Source: Priestia megaterium
GTDB lineage: Bacteria > Bacillota > Bacilli > Bacillales > Bacillaceae_H
Assembly: GCF_023824195.1 (NCBI RefSeq)
Contig: NZ_CP085442.1
Location: 3,014,001-3,078,000 of the forward strand
Length of the DNA stretch: 64,000 nucleotides
Direction: 5' to 3'
This document shows positions 33,681 to 42,641 of the stretch, piece by piece; position 1 is the stretch's first letter, and every line of letters begins with the position of its first letter. A program made the position numbers and the translations under genes. A model generated the notes under the pieces. The model was not told the origin of the DNA and searched no databases. It worked only from the letters and a program-made list of their open reading frames with translations.

Positions 33681-34291
33681 GATTCAAGGCCGATTAAAAA
33701 GGCCTCTTTTTTAATCCATTCTATCACTTGGTCGAGCCCTTTATCTTCTTTTAAATTGGTGAAAACAAAAGGCTTGTGCCCTCTCGCTTGAATTGTATCT
33801 TTTTCCATTACTTCTAAACTAGCTCCTACATACGGGGCTAAATCTGTTTTGTTGATAATGAATAAATCAGATTTAATCATTCCTTGACCGCCTTTACGCG
33901 GGATTTTTTCCCCTTGTGCTACGTCGATGATATAAATCGAAAAATCAACGAGCTCTGGGCTAAACGTTGCGGCTAAATTATCTCCTCCGCTTTCTACAAA
34001 AATAAGTTCAACATCGGGGTGACGTTCCACTAACTCATCGATCGCAGCAAAGTTCATAGATGCATCTTCTCGAATAGCCGTATGAGGACATCCTCCTGTT
34101 TCTACTCCTACGATACGATTTTCTGGCAAAATACTGTTTTTTACTAAAAATTGTGCATCTTCTTTTGTATAAATATCGTTTGTAATGACTGCCATGCTTA
34201 GCTGTCCTTCTAGTGCACGCGTTAATCGTTCTACTAACATTGTTTTCCCTGCACCAACAGGTCCACCAATTCCAATTTTAATTGCATCCAT
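33677..34291 (-). CDS. ureG: urease accessory GTPase UreG
   Basis: A 204-residue SIMIBI-class GTPase that drives nickel insertion. P-loop [22 protein letters not shown], the metal-binding CPH motif in [34 protein letters not shown] and the guanine motif [10 protein letters not shown] are all present. It lacks the His-rich N-terminus seen in some species. A 39-nt gap with a small GAAGGCCTTC palindrome separates it from ureF. Confidence 0.96.
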   Translation of the reverse strand: MDAIKIGIGGPVGAGKTMLVERLTRALEGQLSMAVITNDIYTKEDAQFLVKNSILPENRIVGVETGGCPHTAIREDASMNFAAIDELVERHPDVELIFVESGGDNLAATFSPELVDFSIYIIDVAQGEKIPRKGGQGMIKSDLFIINKTDLAPYVGASLEVMEKDTIQARGHKPFVFTNLKEDKGLDQVIEWIKKEAFLIGLES

Positions 34292-34330
34292 TTTTTACGC
34301 CTTCATCGTTAGAAGGCCTTCCCTCCTTTT

Positions 34331-35017
34331 TTATGACATGAACAATCGGACATGCAATTGTTCATGCTGCATTTGAGCGATTTCTAACCCTGGTGTCACG
34401 GCACCAAATTCCTCTTGATCCGCTTGTAAAATATGATGAAGTGCTTGCTGCAGCAGCGGTTGAAAAAGAACGAGCGTTTTTTGCCCATCCGTTTGACCGA
34501 TCGGTATGCCGCGAACAGCATTTTGAATTAACGAAGAAATGCTAGCGTACAGGTGACTTAAAATTGCGTCTTCTTTTGTGATATTTAACTGCAGGCTGGC
34601 TAACGCAAATACAACAGCAGGATGTCCATACGCCTTCTTTGCTTTTACCTCACTCATATACTTTTCCAAATAAGAGCCTTGAAATAACTCTAAGCAAAGT
34701 TTTAACATGCGCTGGCCCACGCGTCTTGTCCCTTCTCTTGTTTCTTTTGACAAAGCAAGAGCGTATAATTCATGATCCACTCTCATAATTTCGTTAAACT
34801 GGTCATGAGCAGCATACTCATAAGCCAGTCTGCATGCTAAGCCGTCCGTATACGTCAGCTGAACATCAAGGTATGTACGAAGCGCTTCTTGAAAGGTTTC
34901 TGTGTTGTGAATTTGATCTCGCTGAATATACGTTTCAAAGCCAAACGAATGTGAAAATGCACCGGATGGAAAATTTGAATCACATAGTTGAATCAGCGAA
35001 AGCAATGAATTAGTCAT
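34331..35017 (-). CDS. ureF: urease accessory protein UreF
   Basis: A 228-residue helical accessory protein that bridges UreD and UreG. The N-terminal [25 protein letters not shown] and [14 protein letters not shown] segments are diagnostic, and the C-terminal half carries [16 protein letters not shown]. The ATG lies inside the last codons of ureE (8-nt overlap), so the two are coupled. Confidence 0.95.
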   Translation of the reverse strand: MTNSLLSLIQLCDSNFPSGAFSHSFGFETYIQRDQIHNTETFQEALRTYLDVQLTYTDGLACRLAYEYAAHDQFNEIMRVDHELYALALSKETREGTRRVGQRMLKLCLELFQGSYLEKYMSEVKAKKAYGHPAVVFALASLQLNITKEDAILSHLYASISSLIQNAVRGIPIGQTDGQKTLVLFQPLLQQALHHILQADQEEFGAVTPGLEIAQMQHEQLHVRLFMS

Positions 35018-35456
35018 GACTGTGTCCGATATGCTTAAAAGCTTGTTTTACTTTTCTTTTTTCGCGCTTATAGGGAATATCAAGCTGCTGGAGCAATTCT
35101 TCGACTAAATAATCGTACTGTACGAGCATGTCTCCACCTTCAAACTGCGCGGGCAAATGTCGGTTGCCAAGCTGATGAGCAATTTCTCCCATCTGCTGAA
35201 TATCAATGGGCTGAATCGTCAAAATATCGTCTGCCAGCACCTGCACGACAATCATATTGCTTTCATCCATAAATAGCACGTCGCCATCAGCGAGCTCGCG
35301 ATTTTCTTTTAGACGGATTCCTAGTTCCTTACCGTGATCTGTTACAACGCGCTGAACGCGTTTTACTAAGTGATCACTTTCGATATATACCTTTTCTATG
35401 TGCGGAGATTGTTTTTCTAATGTTGCCATATTTCCGATAATTTTTTCGATGACCAT
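35010..35456 (-). CDS. ureE: urease accessory protein UreE
   Basis: A 148-residue nickel metallochaperone. The N-terminal peptide-binding domain is followed by a metal-binding domain with [10 protein letters not shown] and the short tail HIGHSHD in place of a long His-rich tail. The start ATG follows GAGGTG six bases earlier; longer upstream frames run into ureC. The gap from the ureC stop is 10 nt. Confidence 0.94.
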   Translation of the reverse strand: MVIEKIIGNMATLEKQSPHIEKVYIESDHLVKRVQRVVTDHGKELGIRLKENRELADGDVLFMDESNMIVVQVLADDILTIQPIDIQQMGEIAHQLGNRHLPAQFEGGDMLVQYDYLVEELLQQLDIPYKREKRKVKQAFKHIGHSHD

Positions 35457-35466
35457 TTTTTTCACC

Positions 35467-37176
35467 TCAAAATAAAAAGTATCGCTGCGCCATAGGCACA
35501 ACTTCTGCTGCTTCACATGTAATCATTTGTCCATCTACTTTTACTTCGTACGTTTGGGGATCAACTTCAATTTTAGGCATTTCCCCGTTTAACTTCATAT
35601 CTGTTTTTTTTAATTGACGAATATTTTTGACCGGTTTAAGCAGCTTTTGCAACCCCAGTTTCTCGCCCACTCTGTTCTCGTACGCTGCTTTTGACACAAA
35701 CGTAAGAGACGTTTTAGCTCGTGCTTTTCCATAAGAAGCAAACATCGGACGGTATAAAATCGGCTGCGGGGTCGGAATTGAAGCGTTAGGATCTCCCATT
35801 AAGCTGTGAGCAATAAGTCCGCCTTTTACAATCAAGTCAGGCTTTATTCCAAAAAACGCTGGCTCCCATAGGACTAAGTCAGCCATTTTCCCTGTTTCTA
35901 CCGATCCTACGTATTCGGAAATTCCATGAGCAATAGCTGGATTAATCGTATATTTAGCTACATAGCGTTTGACACGTGCGTTATCGCCGGCTTCGCTGTC
36001 ACCTTTAAGTTTTCCTCGTTGCTTTTTCATTTTATCAGCTGTTTGCCACGTTCTTGTAATCACTTCTCCTACACGTCCCATTGCTTGAGAATCTGAAGAA
36101 ATCATACTGAATACACCTAAGTCGTGTAAAATATCTTCAGCTGCAATCGTTTCTTTTCGAATGCGAGAATCAGCAAAAGCGATGTCTTCTGGTACAGAGG
36201 GATCAAGATGATGACATACCATGAGCATATCTAAATGTTCTTCAAGCGTGTTGACAGTATAGGGTCTTGTTGGATTGGTTGATGATGGAAGCACGTTTGG
36301 AAAGCTTGCCATTTCCATAATATCAGGTGCATGTCCGCCTCCGGCTCCTTCAGTATGATAGGTATGGATGACTCGATCGCCAATCGCTGCAATCGTATCT
36401 TCGACAAAGCCGCCTTCATTTAAAGTATCTGTATGAATCGCAATTTGAACATCGTACTCGTCTGCTACCTGTAAGCTTGTGTCGATGGCAGATGCCGTGG
36501 TTCCCCAGTCTTCATGAAGCTTTAGTCCAATCGCTCCAGCTTCAATTTGCTCAATTAAAGGCTCTTTGGCACTTGCATTCCCTTTTCCTAAAAAGCCAAT
36601 ATTCATTGGAAATGCTTCAGCAGCTTCAAGCATTCGTTCAATATGCCAAGCTCCGGGTGTACAAGTTGTAGCTTTTGATCCTGTAGCCGGTCCTGTTCCT
36701 CCTCCAATCATTGTTGTAACTCCAGAGGCAAGAGCAGTTTCAATTTGCTGCGGACAAATGAAATGAATATGTGCATCAATACCGCCGGCGGTTAAAATTT
36801 TCCCTTCAGCTGCAATCACTTCTGTACTCGCACCAATGATGATGTCTACTTCATCCATCAACAGGGGATTGCCCGCTTTTCCGATGGTTTGAATGAGTCC
36901 ATCTTTTATTCCAATATCTGCTTTATATATGCCTGTATAATCAACAATAATGGCATTTGTCAACACTAAGTCCGCTGCTTCGCTTCGTGTTGCAAGAGGA
37001 TGCTGCCCCATTCCGTCACGAATGACTTTTCCTCCGCCGAACTTTACTTCATCTCCGTACGTGGTGAAGTCTTTTTCAATTTCAATAAATAGCTCTGTGT
37101 CTGCTAAACGAACAGCATCTCCAACGGTTGGTCCAAACATATCTGCATACTGACGTCGCGACATTTGAAAACTCAT
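35467..37176 (-). CDS. ureC: urease alpha subunit
   Basis: A 569-residue catalytic subunit that hydrolyses urea to ammonia and carbamate at a dinuclear nickel centre. The nickel ligands are His136 and His138 (GIDAHIHF), the carbamylated Lys219 ([12 protein letters not shown]) and later histidines in [10 protein letters not shown] and [14 protein letters not shown], with the flap VCHHLD. The length is standard. The start is placed at MSFQM just after the ureB stop; the longer frame reads through ureB. Confidence 0.97.
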   Translation of the reverse strand: MSFQMSRRQYADMFGPTVGDAVRLADTELFIEIEKDFTTYGDEVKFGGGKVIRDGMGQHPLATRSEAADLVLTNAIIVDYTGIYKADIGIKDGLIQTIGKAGNPLLMDEVDIIIGASTEVIAAEGKILTAGGIDAHIHFICPQQIETALASGVTTMIGGGTGPATGSKATTCTPGAWHIERMLEAAEAFPMNIGFLGKGNASAKEPLIEQIEAGAIGLKLHEDWGTTASAIDTSLQVADEYDVQIAIHTDTLNEGGFVEDTIAAIGDRVIHTYHTEGAGGGHAPDIMEMASFPNVLPSSTNPTRPYTVNTLEEHLDMLMVCHHLDPSVPEDIAFADSRIRKETIAAEDILHDLGVFSMISSDSQAMGRVGEVITRTWQTADKMKKQRGKLKGDSEAGDNARVKRYVAKYTINPAIAHGISEYVGSVETGKMADLVLWEPAFFGIKPDLIVKGGLIAHSLMGDPNASIPTPQPILYRPMFASYGKARAKTSLTFVSKAAYENRVGEKLGLQKLLKPVKNIRQLKKTDMKLNGEMPKIEVDPQTYEVKVDGQMITCEAAEVVPMAQRYFLF

Positions 37177-37177
37177 C

Positions 37178-37504
37178 TCATATATCTTCCTTTCTATCAG
37201 AAACCGATCTGTTTGTTTTATTGTTAAGACCGTAGATTTCTCTTGTTCCGGAGAAAGCAACGAGATCCACTTCTTTTGCATCACCTGGTTCAAAACGAAC
37301 GGCTGTACCAGCTGGAATATTTAAATGATAGCCAAGCGAAGCTTCGCGGGGGAATTCGAGCGCAGCATTCACTTCAAAAAAATGAAAGTGTGACCCTACT
37401 TGAACAGGTCGATCGCCTCTGTTGATTACAGTCACGCTAATCGATTTCTTTCCGTTATTACATGTGATTGGGTCTTTTTTTAAGAAATATTCCCCTGGAA
37501 TCAT
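37178..37504 (-). CDS. ureB: urease beta subunit
   Basis: A 108-residue structural subunit. [16 protein letters not shown] and the conserved [19 protein letters not shown] are clear, and the C-terminus carries the typical [17 protein letters not shown]. It is separate from ureA, as in Bacillus, not fused as in Helicobacter. It is 14 nt after ureA; its stop is 1 nt before the ureC ATG. Confidence 0.96.
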   Translation of the reverse strand: MIPGEYFLKKDPITCNNGKKSISVTVINRGDRPVQVGSHFHFFEVNAALEFPREASLGYHLNIPAGTAVRFEPGDAKEVDLVAFSGTREIYGLNNKTNRSVSDRKEDI

Positions 37505-37518
37505 ATCTTTCCCTCCTC

Positions 37519-37821
37519 TTAACGAATTGGATCGTGCACAGTGACGAGCTTGGTTCCGTCTGGAAAGGTAGCTTCTACTTGAATATCATGAATCATTTCC
37601 GGAATACCTTCCATTACATCTTCTCGTTTTAAAATCTTGGTGCCTTCTCGCATTAGCTGTGCTACCGTCTTGCCATCACGAGCTCCTTCTATAATTTCAT
37701 ATGTAATGATAGCTACTGCTTCGGGATAGTTAAGTTTTAATCCCCTTGTCTGACGGCGTCTTGCTAAGTCTGCAGCTACGACAATCATTAATTTTTCTTG
37801 TTCTCTCGACGTAAGTTTCAA
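37519..37821 (-). CDS. ureA: urease gamma subunit
   Basis: A 100-residue structural subunit, the first gene of the urease operon. [35 protein letters not shown] and the C-terminal [20 protein letters not shown] are diagnostic. It starts at an ATG or TTG codon near GAAAGGAAGC. A promoter and two GlnR/TnrA-like boxes precede it, so nitrogen limitation probably controls the operon. Confidence 0.96.
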   Translation of the reverse strand: MKLTSREQEKLMIVVAADLARRRQTRGLKLNYPEAVAIITYEIIEGARDGKTVAQLMREGTKILKREDVMEGIPEMIHDIQVEATFPDGTKLVTVHDPIR

Positions 37822-37865
37822 TGAAAGCTTCCTTTCTGCTAATCTATTTTCTAATTAACATCAAA

Positions 37866-37925
37866 TGTGACATTTTCTAACGCAAATACACAACTAATTA
37901 TAGTAAATTTTCTGACAAAAAACAA
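37866..37925 (-). promoter_or_regulatory. urease promoter with two GlnR/TnrA-like boxes
   Basis: On the minus strand TTGTTT and TATAAT (37897-37902) are 17 nt apart. A box at 37866-37882, TGTGACATTTTCTAACG on the plus strand, matches the GlnR/TnrA pattern TGTNANAWWWTNTNACA at all but the last fixed base. A weaker one (37901-37917) lies in the promoter spacer with two mismatches. They are 35 bp apart. One overlaps the promoter and the other lies downstream of +1, which suits repression. Confidence 0.65.
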
Positions 37926-37944
37926 AGGATTTATCTCTTCCGAT

Positions 37945-37972
37945 AAAAAAAGATGAGCATTTTTGCTCACCT
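37945..37972 (-). terminator. terminator of the TrpD2-like gene
   Basis: The stem GGTGAGC / GCTCATC (one GU) with a 6-nt loop is followed by seven Ts on the minus strand, next to the stop codon. Confidence 0.8.
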
Positions 37973-37973
37973 T

Positions 37974-39023
37974 TTACTCTTCTGAAATCGCTTGTGTTTT
38001 CCATTTCTGCAGGTGTTTCCAGCCCAAACCTTCAGCTAGCTGACGTTTTGCATAGTCTACTCCTTTTTCAATAGAAGCTTCATAGCCAAATAGATAATAG
38101 CGCAAGCCAGCGTTTAATACTACTTGATTATAGACGTAAGTCAGTTCGGAAGAAGATTCACCCTCCAGAATGCGCGTCACATATTCCGCTTGTTTTTCAA
38201 CACTTATTTTCTTTTCAAAGTGCTCTTCTTCCACAAACAGTCCGTATTCTTTTGGATTGACAATAAACGACTCCATCTCTCCTTCTGAGATAGTAAAAAC
38301 AAAGCTGCTTCTATGTACAGGTACATCTTCAGATCCTTCTATACCTTGCACCACGTATACATGTTTAAACGGGAGCGAAGCAAAAATGGGCACAATTTTG
38401 TTAATGGCTGTGCGGTGAAAAGCGCCCATCATTAAAGAAGAAGCATTTGATAAATTTAGTAGTTTTTCAACCGTATTAATTAGTGTTCTTACGCCAATTT
38501 CATGACGAACTTGTTTGATGCGGCTAAGAGGATAAGAGATTGTTTCGGCATTTACAAAACCAATTTTTAACGTTTCAAACGCATGACCGATGTCTTCAAT
38601 CGTTTGAGCTTGAGGGATCTGTAATGAATGAAGTACATCTTCTATCGTTGTTCCAAACTTTGGGGGAAGCGCTTCTGTACAATGTAAAAAAGCAGGGACC
38701 CCCCTTTCAGCTAATAAAATCGATACAGGAATGGTCGCAAAAAATGAATTTCTCCCTGCATAAGGGCTTGCAAAATCAATTGATTTATCTTTTAACGGCT
38801 GAGGTAGGGGTATTTCTTTTGTTTTTTCACGAAAAGCATGAACGAATCCCAATAGTTCATCTGCATTTTCAGTTTTAATACGTTCCGCGATAAAAAAAGC
38901 AGCGATCTGAGCATCCGTAGCTTGTCCAGAAGCGATTAAGCGAGCTGCTTCTTTTGCTTGTTCATACGTTAAGTCAGTTGATCCTCTTTTTCCGCGCGCT
39001 ATTTCTTTGATAAATTGCTGCAT
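37974..39023 (-). CDS. TrpD2-like (anthranilate phosphoribosyltransferase family) protein
   Basis: A 349-residue protein of the glycosyltransferase family 3 fold. The N-terminal helical domain (LTYEQAKEAARLIASGQATDAQIAAFFIA) and KFGTTIEDVLHSL, MMGAFHRTAINK and VVQGIEGSEDVP segments are kept. The phosphate/PRPP motif GTGGD of true TrpD is not seen (DFASPYAGRNSFF instead), so anthranilate transfer is unlikely. TrpD2 relatives have been tied to DNA binding or DNA damage. The start is the ATG preceded by AAAAGGAAG, removing 12 upstream codons. It stands alone upstream of the urease operon. Confidence 0.75.
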   Translation of the reverse strand: MQQFIKEIARGKRGSTDLTYEQAKEAARLIASGQATDAQIAAFFIAERIKTENADELLGFVHAFREKTKEIPLPQPLKDKSIDFASPYAGRNSFFATIPVSILLAERGVPAFLHCTEALPPKFGTTIEDVLHSLQIPQAQTIEDIGHAFETLKIGFVNAETISYPLSRIKQVRHEIGVRTLINTVEKLLNLSNASSLMMGAFHRTAINKIVPIFASLPFKHVYVVQGIEGSEDVPVHRSSFVFTISEGEMESFIVNPKEYGLFVEEEHFEKKISVEKQAEYVTRILEGESSSELTYVYNQVVLNAGLRYYLFGYEASIEKGVDYAKRQLAEGLGWKHLQKWKTQAISEE

Positions 39024-39217
39024 ATCGTACACTTCCTTTTTAACTGAATATTTGTACATTGTATCACATATTTTCTTTGTTCCTTAGATTATCTTCTATC
39101 AGGTACGCAAACTGCTAAAAAATATGAAATTAAAGGAAAAGTACTAGTTCTTTTATAATCTAATATAGTATAATCTATCTGCTATACTATTATTTGGATA
39201 TTTGGAGGGCATTACAA

Positions 39218-40360
39218 ATGAAAAAAGAGAAACTACTTGTACCATTTATAGCAGCATCCGTTTTAGTAGGAGCATCAGTGACAACGCCTGTTTTTAGTCA
39301 CTCTGCTTATGCTGCTTCTTCTGTCAGCGTTTATCAAAAAGACGTTAATTCACTAGCAGATTATTACGCACCATTTTATAAAACCGTAGAAAAAAAGCTA
39401 AAAGAAATTGAAGGAATAAAAGATGATGAAAAAGCTTTAGCGGCATATGATCAGCTTGCGGATCAAATTGACCAGTTTCTAACAAAGACTGATAAAAATT
39501 ACGCGATGAATCACCTTAATTCAGAAGCTGATCAGCTTCAAGGGTATTTATATGACAGCTTAATTGCTCTTTACAATTACATTGTGGATCTTGAAGACTA
39601 TGCGTATGGAGATGTAAGTGACGCGGAATTTAATAAGATCTCTGCAAATTTTGAAAAAGAAATCAACGCATACAATACGCAATTTCAGCAAAAAGCGAAG
39701 AGCTATAAAACGAAGCGAAAAGTAACGTTTAACGCAAATATGAGTTATTTGCTTGATGAAGATATTCAACCTTCACCAACAGCTCCATCTACACCGGCTG
39801 ATAGCAATGGCACCTACACGGTGAAAAAAGGAGACACGCTGACAGCAGTCGCTAAAAAGTACGGCATGACGGTAGCTGAATTAAAAAAATTAAACAATTT
39901 AAAAACAGATTCGCTAAAAGTCGGACAAGTGCTGAAAGTGAAAAGTGCAAGCGCACCTTCGCCGGCTCCAGCACCTCAAACTTCTGTTAGTGCAAAACAG
40001 CAGCAAATTGTATCGTATGCCAAAACGCTAATTGGAAAGCCATATAAATATGGAGGCACGACACCAAAAGGTTTTGATGTATCAGGGTACACACAGTATG
40101 TATATAAAAACGCGGGTTCAAATATTTCTATCCCCCGTACAGTAGCAGATCAGTATAAAAGCGGCACGGACGTAAAGCAAAACAGCCTGCAGGCTGGAGA
40201 TTTAGTTTTCTTTAAAAACGGCAAATCCGTTTCAGTCGTAGGAATTTACCTAGACAAACAAGAATTCATTTATGTCAGCAGCAAAGGCGTTAAAACGCAA
40301 TCACTTTCAACAGCTTACTGGAAAAACAGCTATGCGGGAGCAAAGCGTATTATAAAGTAA
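39218..40360 (+). CDS. secreted LysM protein with a catalytically degenerate NlpC/P60 domain
   Basis: A 380-residue secreted protein. It has a signal peptide (about 1-34, ending SAYAA), a helical region, one LysM (about 200-245; GTYTVKKGDTLTAVAKKYGM) and a C-terminal NlpC/P60 domain. In active enzymes the nucleophile lies in FDCSG and the general base in an SHVGIY-type strand. Here these read FDVSG and SVVGIY, so both Cys and His are Val. The FIHAS-type position reads FIYVS. The fold signatures (PYKYGGTTPKG, RTVADQY, GDLVFFK) are kept. It probably binds peptidoglycan without cleaving it. Confidence 0.8.
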   Translation: MKKEKLLVPFIAASVLVGASVTTPVFSHSAYAASSVSVYQKDVNSLADYYAPFYKTVEKKLKEIEGIKDDEKALAAYDQLADQIDQFLTKTDKNYAMNHLNSEADQLQGYLYDSLIALYNYIVDLEDYAYGDVSDAEFNKISANFEKEINAYNTQFQQKAKSYKTKRKVTFNANMSYLLDEDIQPSPTAPSTPADSNGTYTVKKGDTLTAVAKKYGMTVAELKKLNNLKTDSLKVGQVLKVKSASAPSPAPAPQTSVSAKQQQIVSYAKTLIGKPYKYGGTTPKGFDVSGYTQYVYKNAGSNISIPRTVADQYKSGTDVKQNSLQAGDLVFFKNGKSVSVVGIYLDKQEFIYVSSKGVKTQSLSTAYWKNSYAGAKRIIK

Positions 40361-40389
40361 AAAGAGGTGCCATAAGGCACCTCTTTTGC
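40360..40389 (+). terminator. terminator after the NlpC/P60-like gene
   Basis: The stem AAAGAGGTGCC / GGCACCTCTTT with a 4-nt loop is followed by a T-run. It lies between convergent genes and could also serve the yocH-like gene's opposite strand. Confidence 0.85.
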
Positions 40390-40440
40390 TTTACTAGCTA
40401 TGTATTTCTATACTAGACTAGCAATTTTATAAAGAACTTC

Positions 40441-41481
40441 TTAGTTCATAACCGTGATTTTAACAGATTTTCTTCCGAACTGTTGAGCATCACCTTCAGA
40501 AGGAACGAACACATCAATTCGATTGCCTTTAATTGCTCCACCTGTATCGGCAGCTACAGCTTCACCATAGCCTTCTACATAAACTTTCGAACCTAATGGA
40601 ATAACACTAGGGTCAACAGCGATTACTTTTTGATTTGGATTTGCTTTTAAATCCACTCCTGTAGCAGTTGTACCGCTACATCCAGCACAATTAGCCGTAT
40701 AGGCAGTTGCTTCAACTGTCATTGATTTGCCGCTGGCTTGTTGTGACGATTCAGCAGGTTGTTGTTGTTCTTTTTGAGCCTGTTCAGCTTGAGCTTGCTG
40801 CTGTTCTTTTTGAGCCTGTTCAGCTTGGGTCTGCTGCTGCTCTTTTTGAGCCTGTTCAGCTTGGGTCTGCTGCTGCTCTTTTTGAGCCTGTTCAGCTTGA
40901 GCTTGCTGCTGCTCTTTTTGAGCCTGTTCAGCTTGAGCTTGCTGCTGTTCTTTTTGAGCCTGTTCAGCTTGAGCTTGCTGCTGTTCTTTTTGAGCCTGTT
41001 CAGCTTGAGCTTGCTGCTGTTCTTCTTGAGTTTGTTCAGCCGGCGCTTGAGCTTGCTGAGCTTCTGGAGCAGCTTGGGCTACTGAAGGGCTTGATTGCTG
41101 AGCTTGGCCGTTTGGAGACTGAATTTTTAATTGTTCACCAGGATAAATTAAATCTGACTTCAGTCCGTTCCATTCTTTAATTTGATCTACCGTCACGCCG
41201 TATTGCTGACTGATGGACCATAATGTGTTTCCTTGCTGAACTTTGTGTGTCATTTCTTTTATAGTAGCTACGTTTAATTCTTGATTTGGATAAATAATAT
41301 TAGATGTTAAGTTGTTTGCATCTTTTAGCTCGTCTACGCTCACGCTGTGCTTTTGAGCGACTTTCCATAACGTATCACCTTTTTCTACGTGATACGTTCC
41401 GCTTGTAGAAGCAGAAGCTGCACCTACAAATCCTGCTGAAAGGATTGCTGTTGTTCCTAGAGTAAATATAAATTTTTTCAT
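40441..41481 (-). CDS. yocH: YocH-like cell wall protein: two LysM, repeat linker, 3D domain
   Basis: A 346-residue secreted protein. It has a signal peptide (about 1-25), LysM1 (GTYHVEKGDTLWKVAQKH), LysM2 (HKVQQGNTLWSISQQYG), a long Gln/Glu/Ala linker and a C-terminal 3D domain (VEATAYTANCAGCSG, IDVFVPSEGDAQQFG) with the catalytic Asp of the DTGGAI stretch. The 3D domain is found in lytic-transglycosylase-like MltA/resuscitation proteins. It resembles B. subtilis YocH. Seven 12-residue repeats make the linker longer and probably coiled-coil. RBS AAGGAGG precedes the ATG. Confidence 0.85.
   Translation of the reverse strand: MKKFIFTLGTTAILSAGFVGAASASTSGTYHVEKGDTLWKVAQKHSVSVDELKDANNLTSNIIYPNQELNVATIKEMTHKVQQGNTLWSISQQYGVTVDQIKEWNGLKSDLIYPGEQLKIQSPNGQAQQSSPSVAQAAPEAQQAQAPAEQTQEEQQQAQAEQAQKEQQQAQAEQAQKEQQQAQAEQAQKEQQQAQAEQAQKEQQQTQAEQAQKEQQQTQAEQAQKEQQQAQAEQAQKEQQQPAESSQQASGKSMTVEATAYTANCAGCSGTTATGVDLKANPNQKVIAVDPSVIPLGSKVYVEGYGEAVAADTGGAIKGNRIDVFVPSEGDAQQFGRKSVKITVMN
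40759..41010 (-). repeat. seven tandem 36-bp repeats in the yocH linker
   Basis: Seven in-frame units encode (A/T)QAEQAQKEQQQ, and a worn eighth (QTQEEQQQ) lies on the upstream side. Units differ by few bases, mainly at third positions and one Ala/Thr codon, so copy number may vary between strains. The plus-strand open frames across it are a by-product of the repeat. Confidence 0.9.
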
Positions 41482-41760
41482 TACGAATACCTCCTTATTT
41501 ACTCAATGATTGAATGATATCATCCTCACATTTCACAGCCGTTACAGAGCCATGCTACTTTTATTACAAAACTTAACAAAACAGAACGTTTAATCGTAAT
41601 ATTTCTGATAATTTGGCTATATGATGAAACATTTCTACTTTTCACTGCTTTTTATTGTTGTTTTTCCTAAAATAGCTGAATTTCTTTATCACTGCTGGGG
41701 GATATCTCTTCTTTTTTATTGATTAGTTAACGTGTAATTTAAGTTTTTTTCATAACAAAA
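41482..41760. other. intergenic region upstream of yocH, no gene seen
   Basis: An AT-rich gap that should hold the yocH promoter. A TGTTAAGTTTTGTAAT motif resembles a WalR pair but has a 4-nt gap in place of five. I see no open frame with a ribosome binding site. Confidence 0.5.
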
Positions 41761-41791
41761 AAAACACTCACCAAATGGGTGAGTGTTTTTA
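41761..41791 (-). terminator. terminator of nfrA1
   Basis: A perfect stem (AAAACACTCACC / GGGTGAGTGTTTT core) with a 4-nt loop is followed by a T-run on either strand, 10 bp from the nfrA1 stop. Confidence 0.85.
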
Positions 41792-41799
41792 TTACTACC

Positions 41800-42549
41800 T
41801 TATTTCTTGTTAAATCCTTGTTTTTCAATAAATTCTTTCATATACATACGCTTAGGATTTGAAAGCATGTCGGCCATTTGACCAGTCCATGTGTCTTGGC
41901 GTTTGCCATTTGTTCTTTCGTTGTAGTAAGCAGAAATTTCTTCGTTATACGCCGTTAATTCTTTTTTCGTCTGCTCATCGTTCGGCTCATATGTTTCTTC
42001 ATGATACACATGTTTAAATGGTAAGCGCGGCTTTTTATCTGTAATACCCGCTGGATGTCCAACCGTTAGACCAAATAACGGGATTACATGATGAGGCAGT
42101 TTTAACAACTTGCTTACTTCTTCTAATTCATTACGCAAACCGCCGATGTAGCAAGCTCCAAGTCCCATTGATTCAGCGGCAAGCGTTGCATTTTGCGCAG
42201 CAAGAGCAACGTCAATGACAGCTACCATAAATTGCTCCGTGCTTTCGAGCGCTGTCGATAAATCTTTTTTCTCCATTTCCGCAATGACATCATGACGATG
42301 AAAGTCAGCGCAAAATACAAAGAAATGTCCATTTGTTTCTACGTAAGGCTGATTTCCTGCTAATTGAGCAAGCTTTCGCTTCGTTTCTTTATCTTTTACT
42401 CCAATAATGGAATACGCTTGAATATAGCTTGATGTGGAAGCTGCCTGTGCGCTTTCTACAATCGTCTGAATTTGTTCTTCCGACAATGGTTTGTCTTCAT
42501 ATTTGCGAATAGAACGATGATTTAAAATCGTTTCAATAACTGAGTTCAT
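41800..42549 (-). CDS. nfrA1: NADPH-dependent FMN oxidoreductase NfrA1
   Basis: A 249-residue flavin reductase/nitroreductase. ILNHRSIRKY and AASTSSYIQAYSIIGV at the FMN site, NGHFFVFCADFHRHD, and AAESMGLGACYIGGLRN match the NfrA/FRP subgroup closely, including the C-terminal YYNERTNGKRQDTW extension. It resembles B. subtilis NfrA1 (YwcG) through its length. It reduces FMN and nitro or quinone compounds with NADPH and may take part in redox stress defence. It is monocistronic with its own terminator. Confidence 0.92.
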   Translation of the reverse strand: MNSVIETILNHRSIRKYEDKPLSEEQIQTIVESAQAASTSSYIQAYSIIGVKDKETKRKLAQLAGNQPYVETNGHFFVFCADFHRHDVIAEMEKKDLSTALESTEQFMVAVIDVALAAQNATLAAESMGLGACYIGGLRNELEEVSKLLKLPHHVIPLFGLTVGHPAGITDKKPRLPFKHVYHEETYEPNDEQTKKELTAYNEEISAYYNERTNGKRQDTWTGQMADMLSNPKRMYMKEFIEKQGFNKK

Positions 42550-42641
42550 ATTATAATCTCCTTTTACTTCATTTAACCTTCTACAGATGTTATCTCTACA
42601 GTTAGTTTATCGAATGTAAAAAGAAATAACCAATGTTCTGC

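Noticed and set aside
37974..39023. Gene as a true anthranilate phosphoribosyltransferase (trpD)
   Set aside because: The PRPP motif GTGGD is absent and no trp genes are nearby; TrpD2-like is the better label.
40759..41010. Tandem 36-bp repeats resembling a CRISPR-like array
   Set aside because: Units are contiguous and in frame with no unique spacers, so this is a coding minisatellite.
40707..41180. Long plus-strand open frames across the yocH repeat
   Set aside because: They are produced by the 36-bp tandem repeat on the opposite strand and have no RBS; the minus-strand LysM/3D protein is clearly real.
41482..41760. WalR binding site upstream of yocH
   Set aside because: The best TGTTAA/TGTAAT pair has a 4-nt gap where WalR sites use 5, so I do not claim it.
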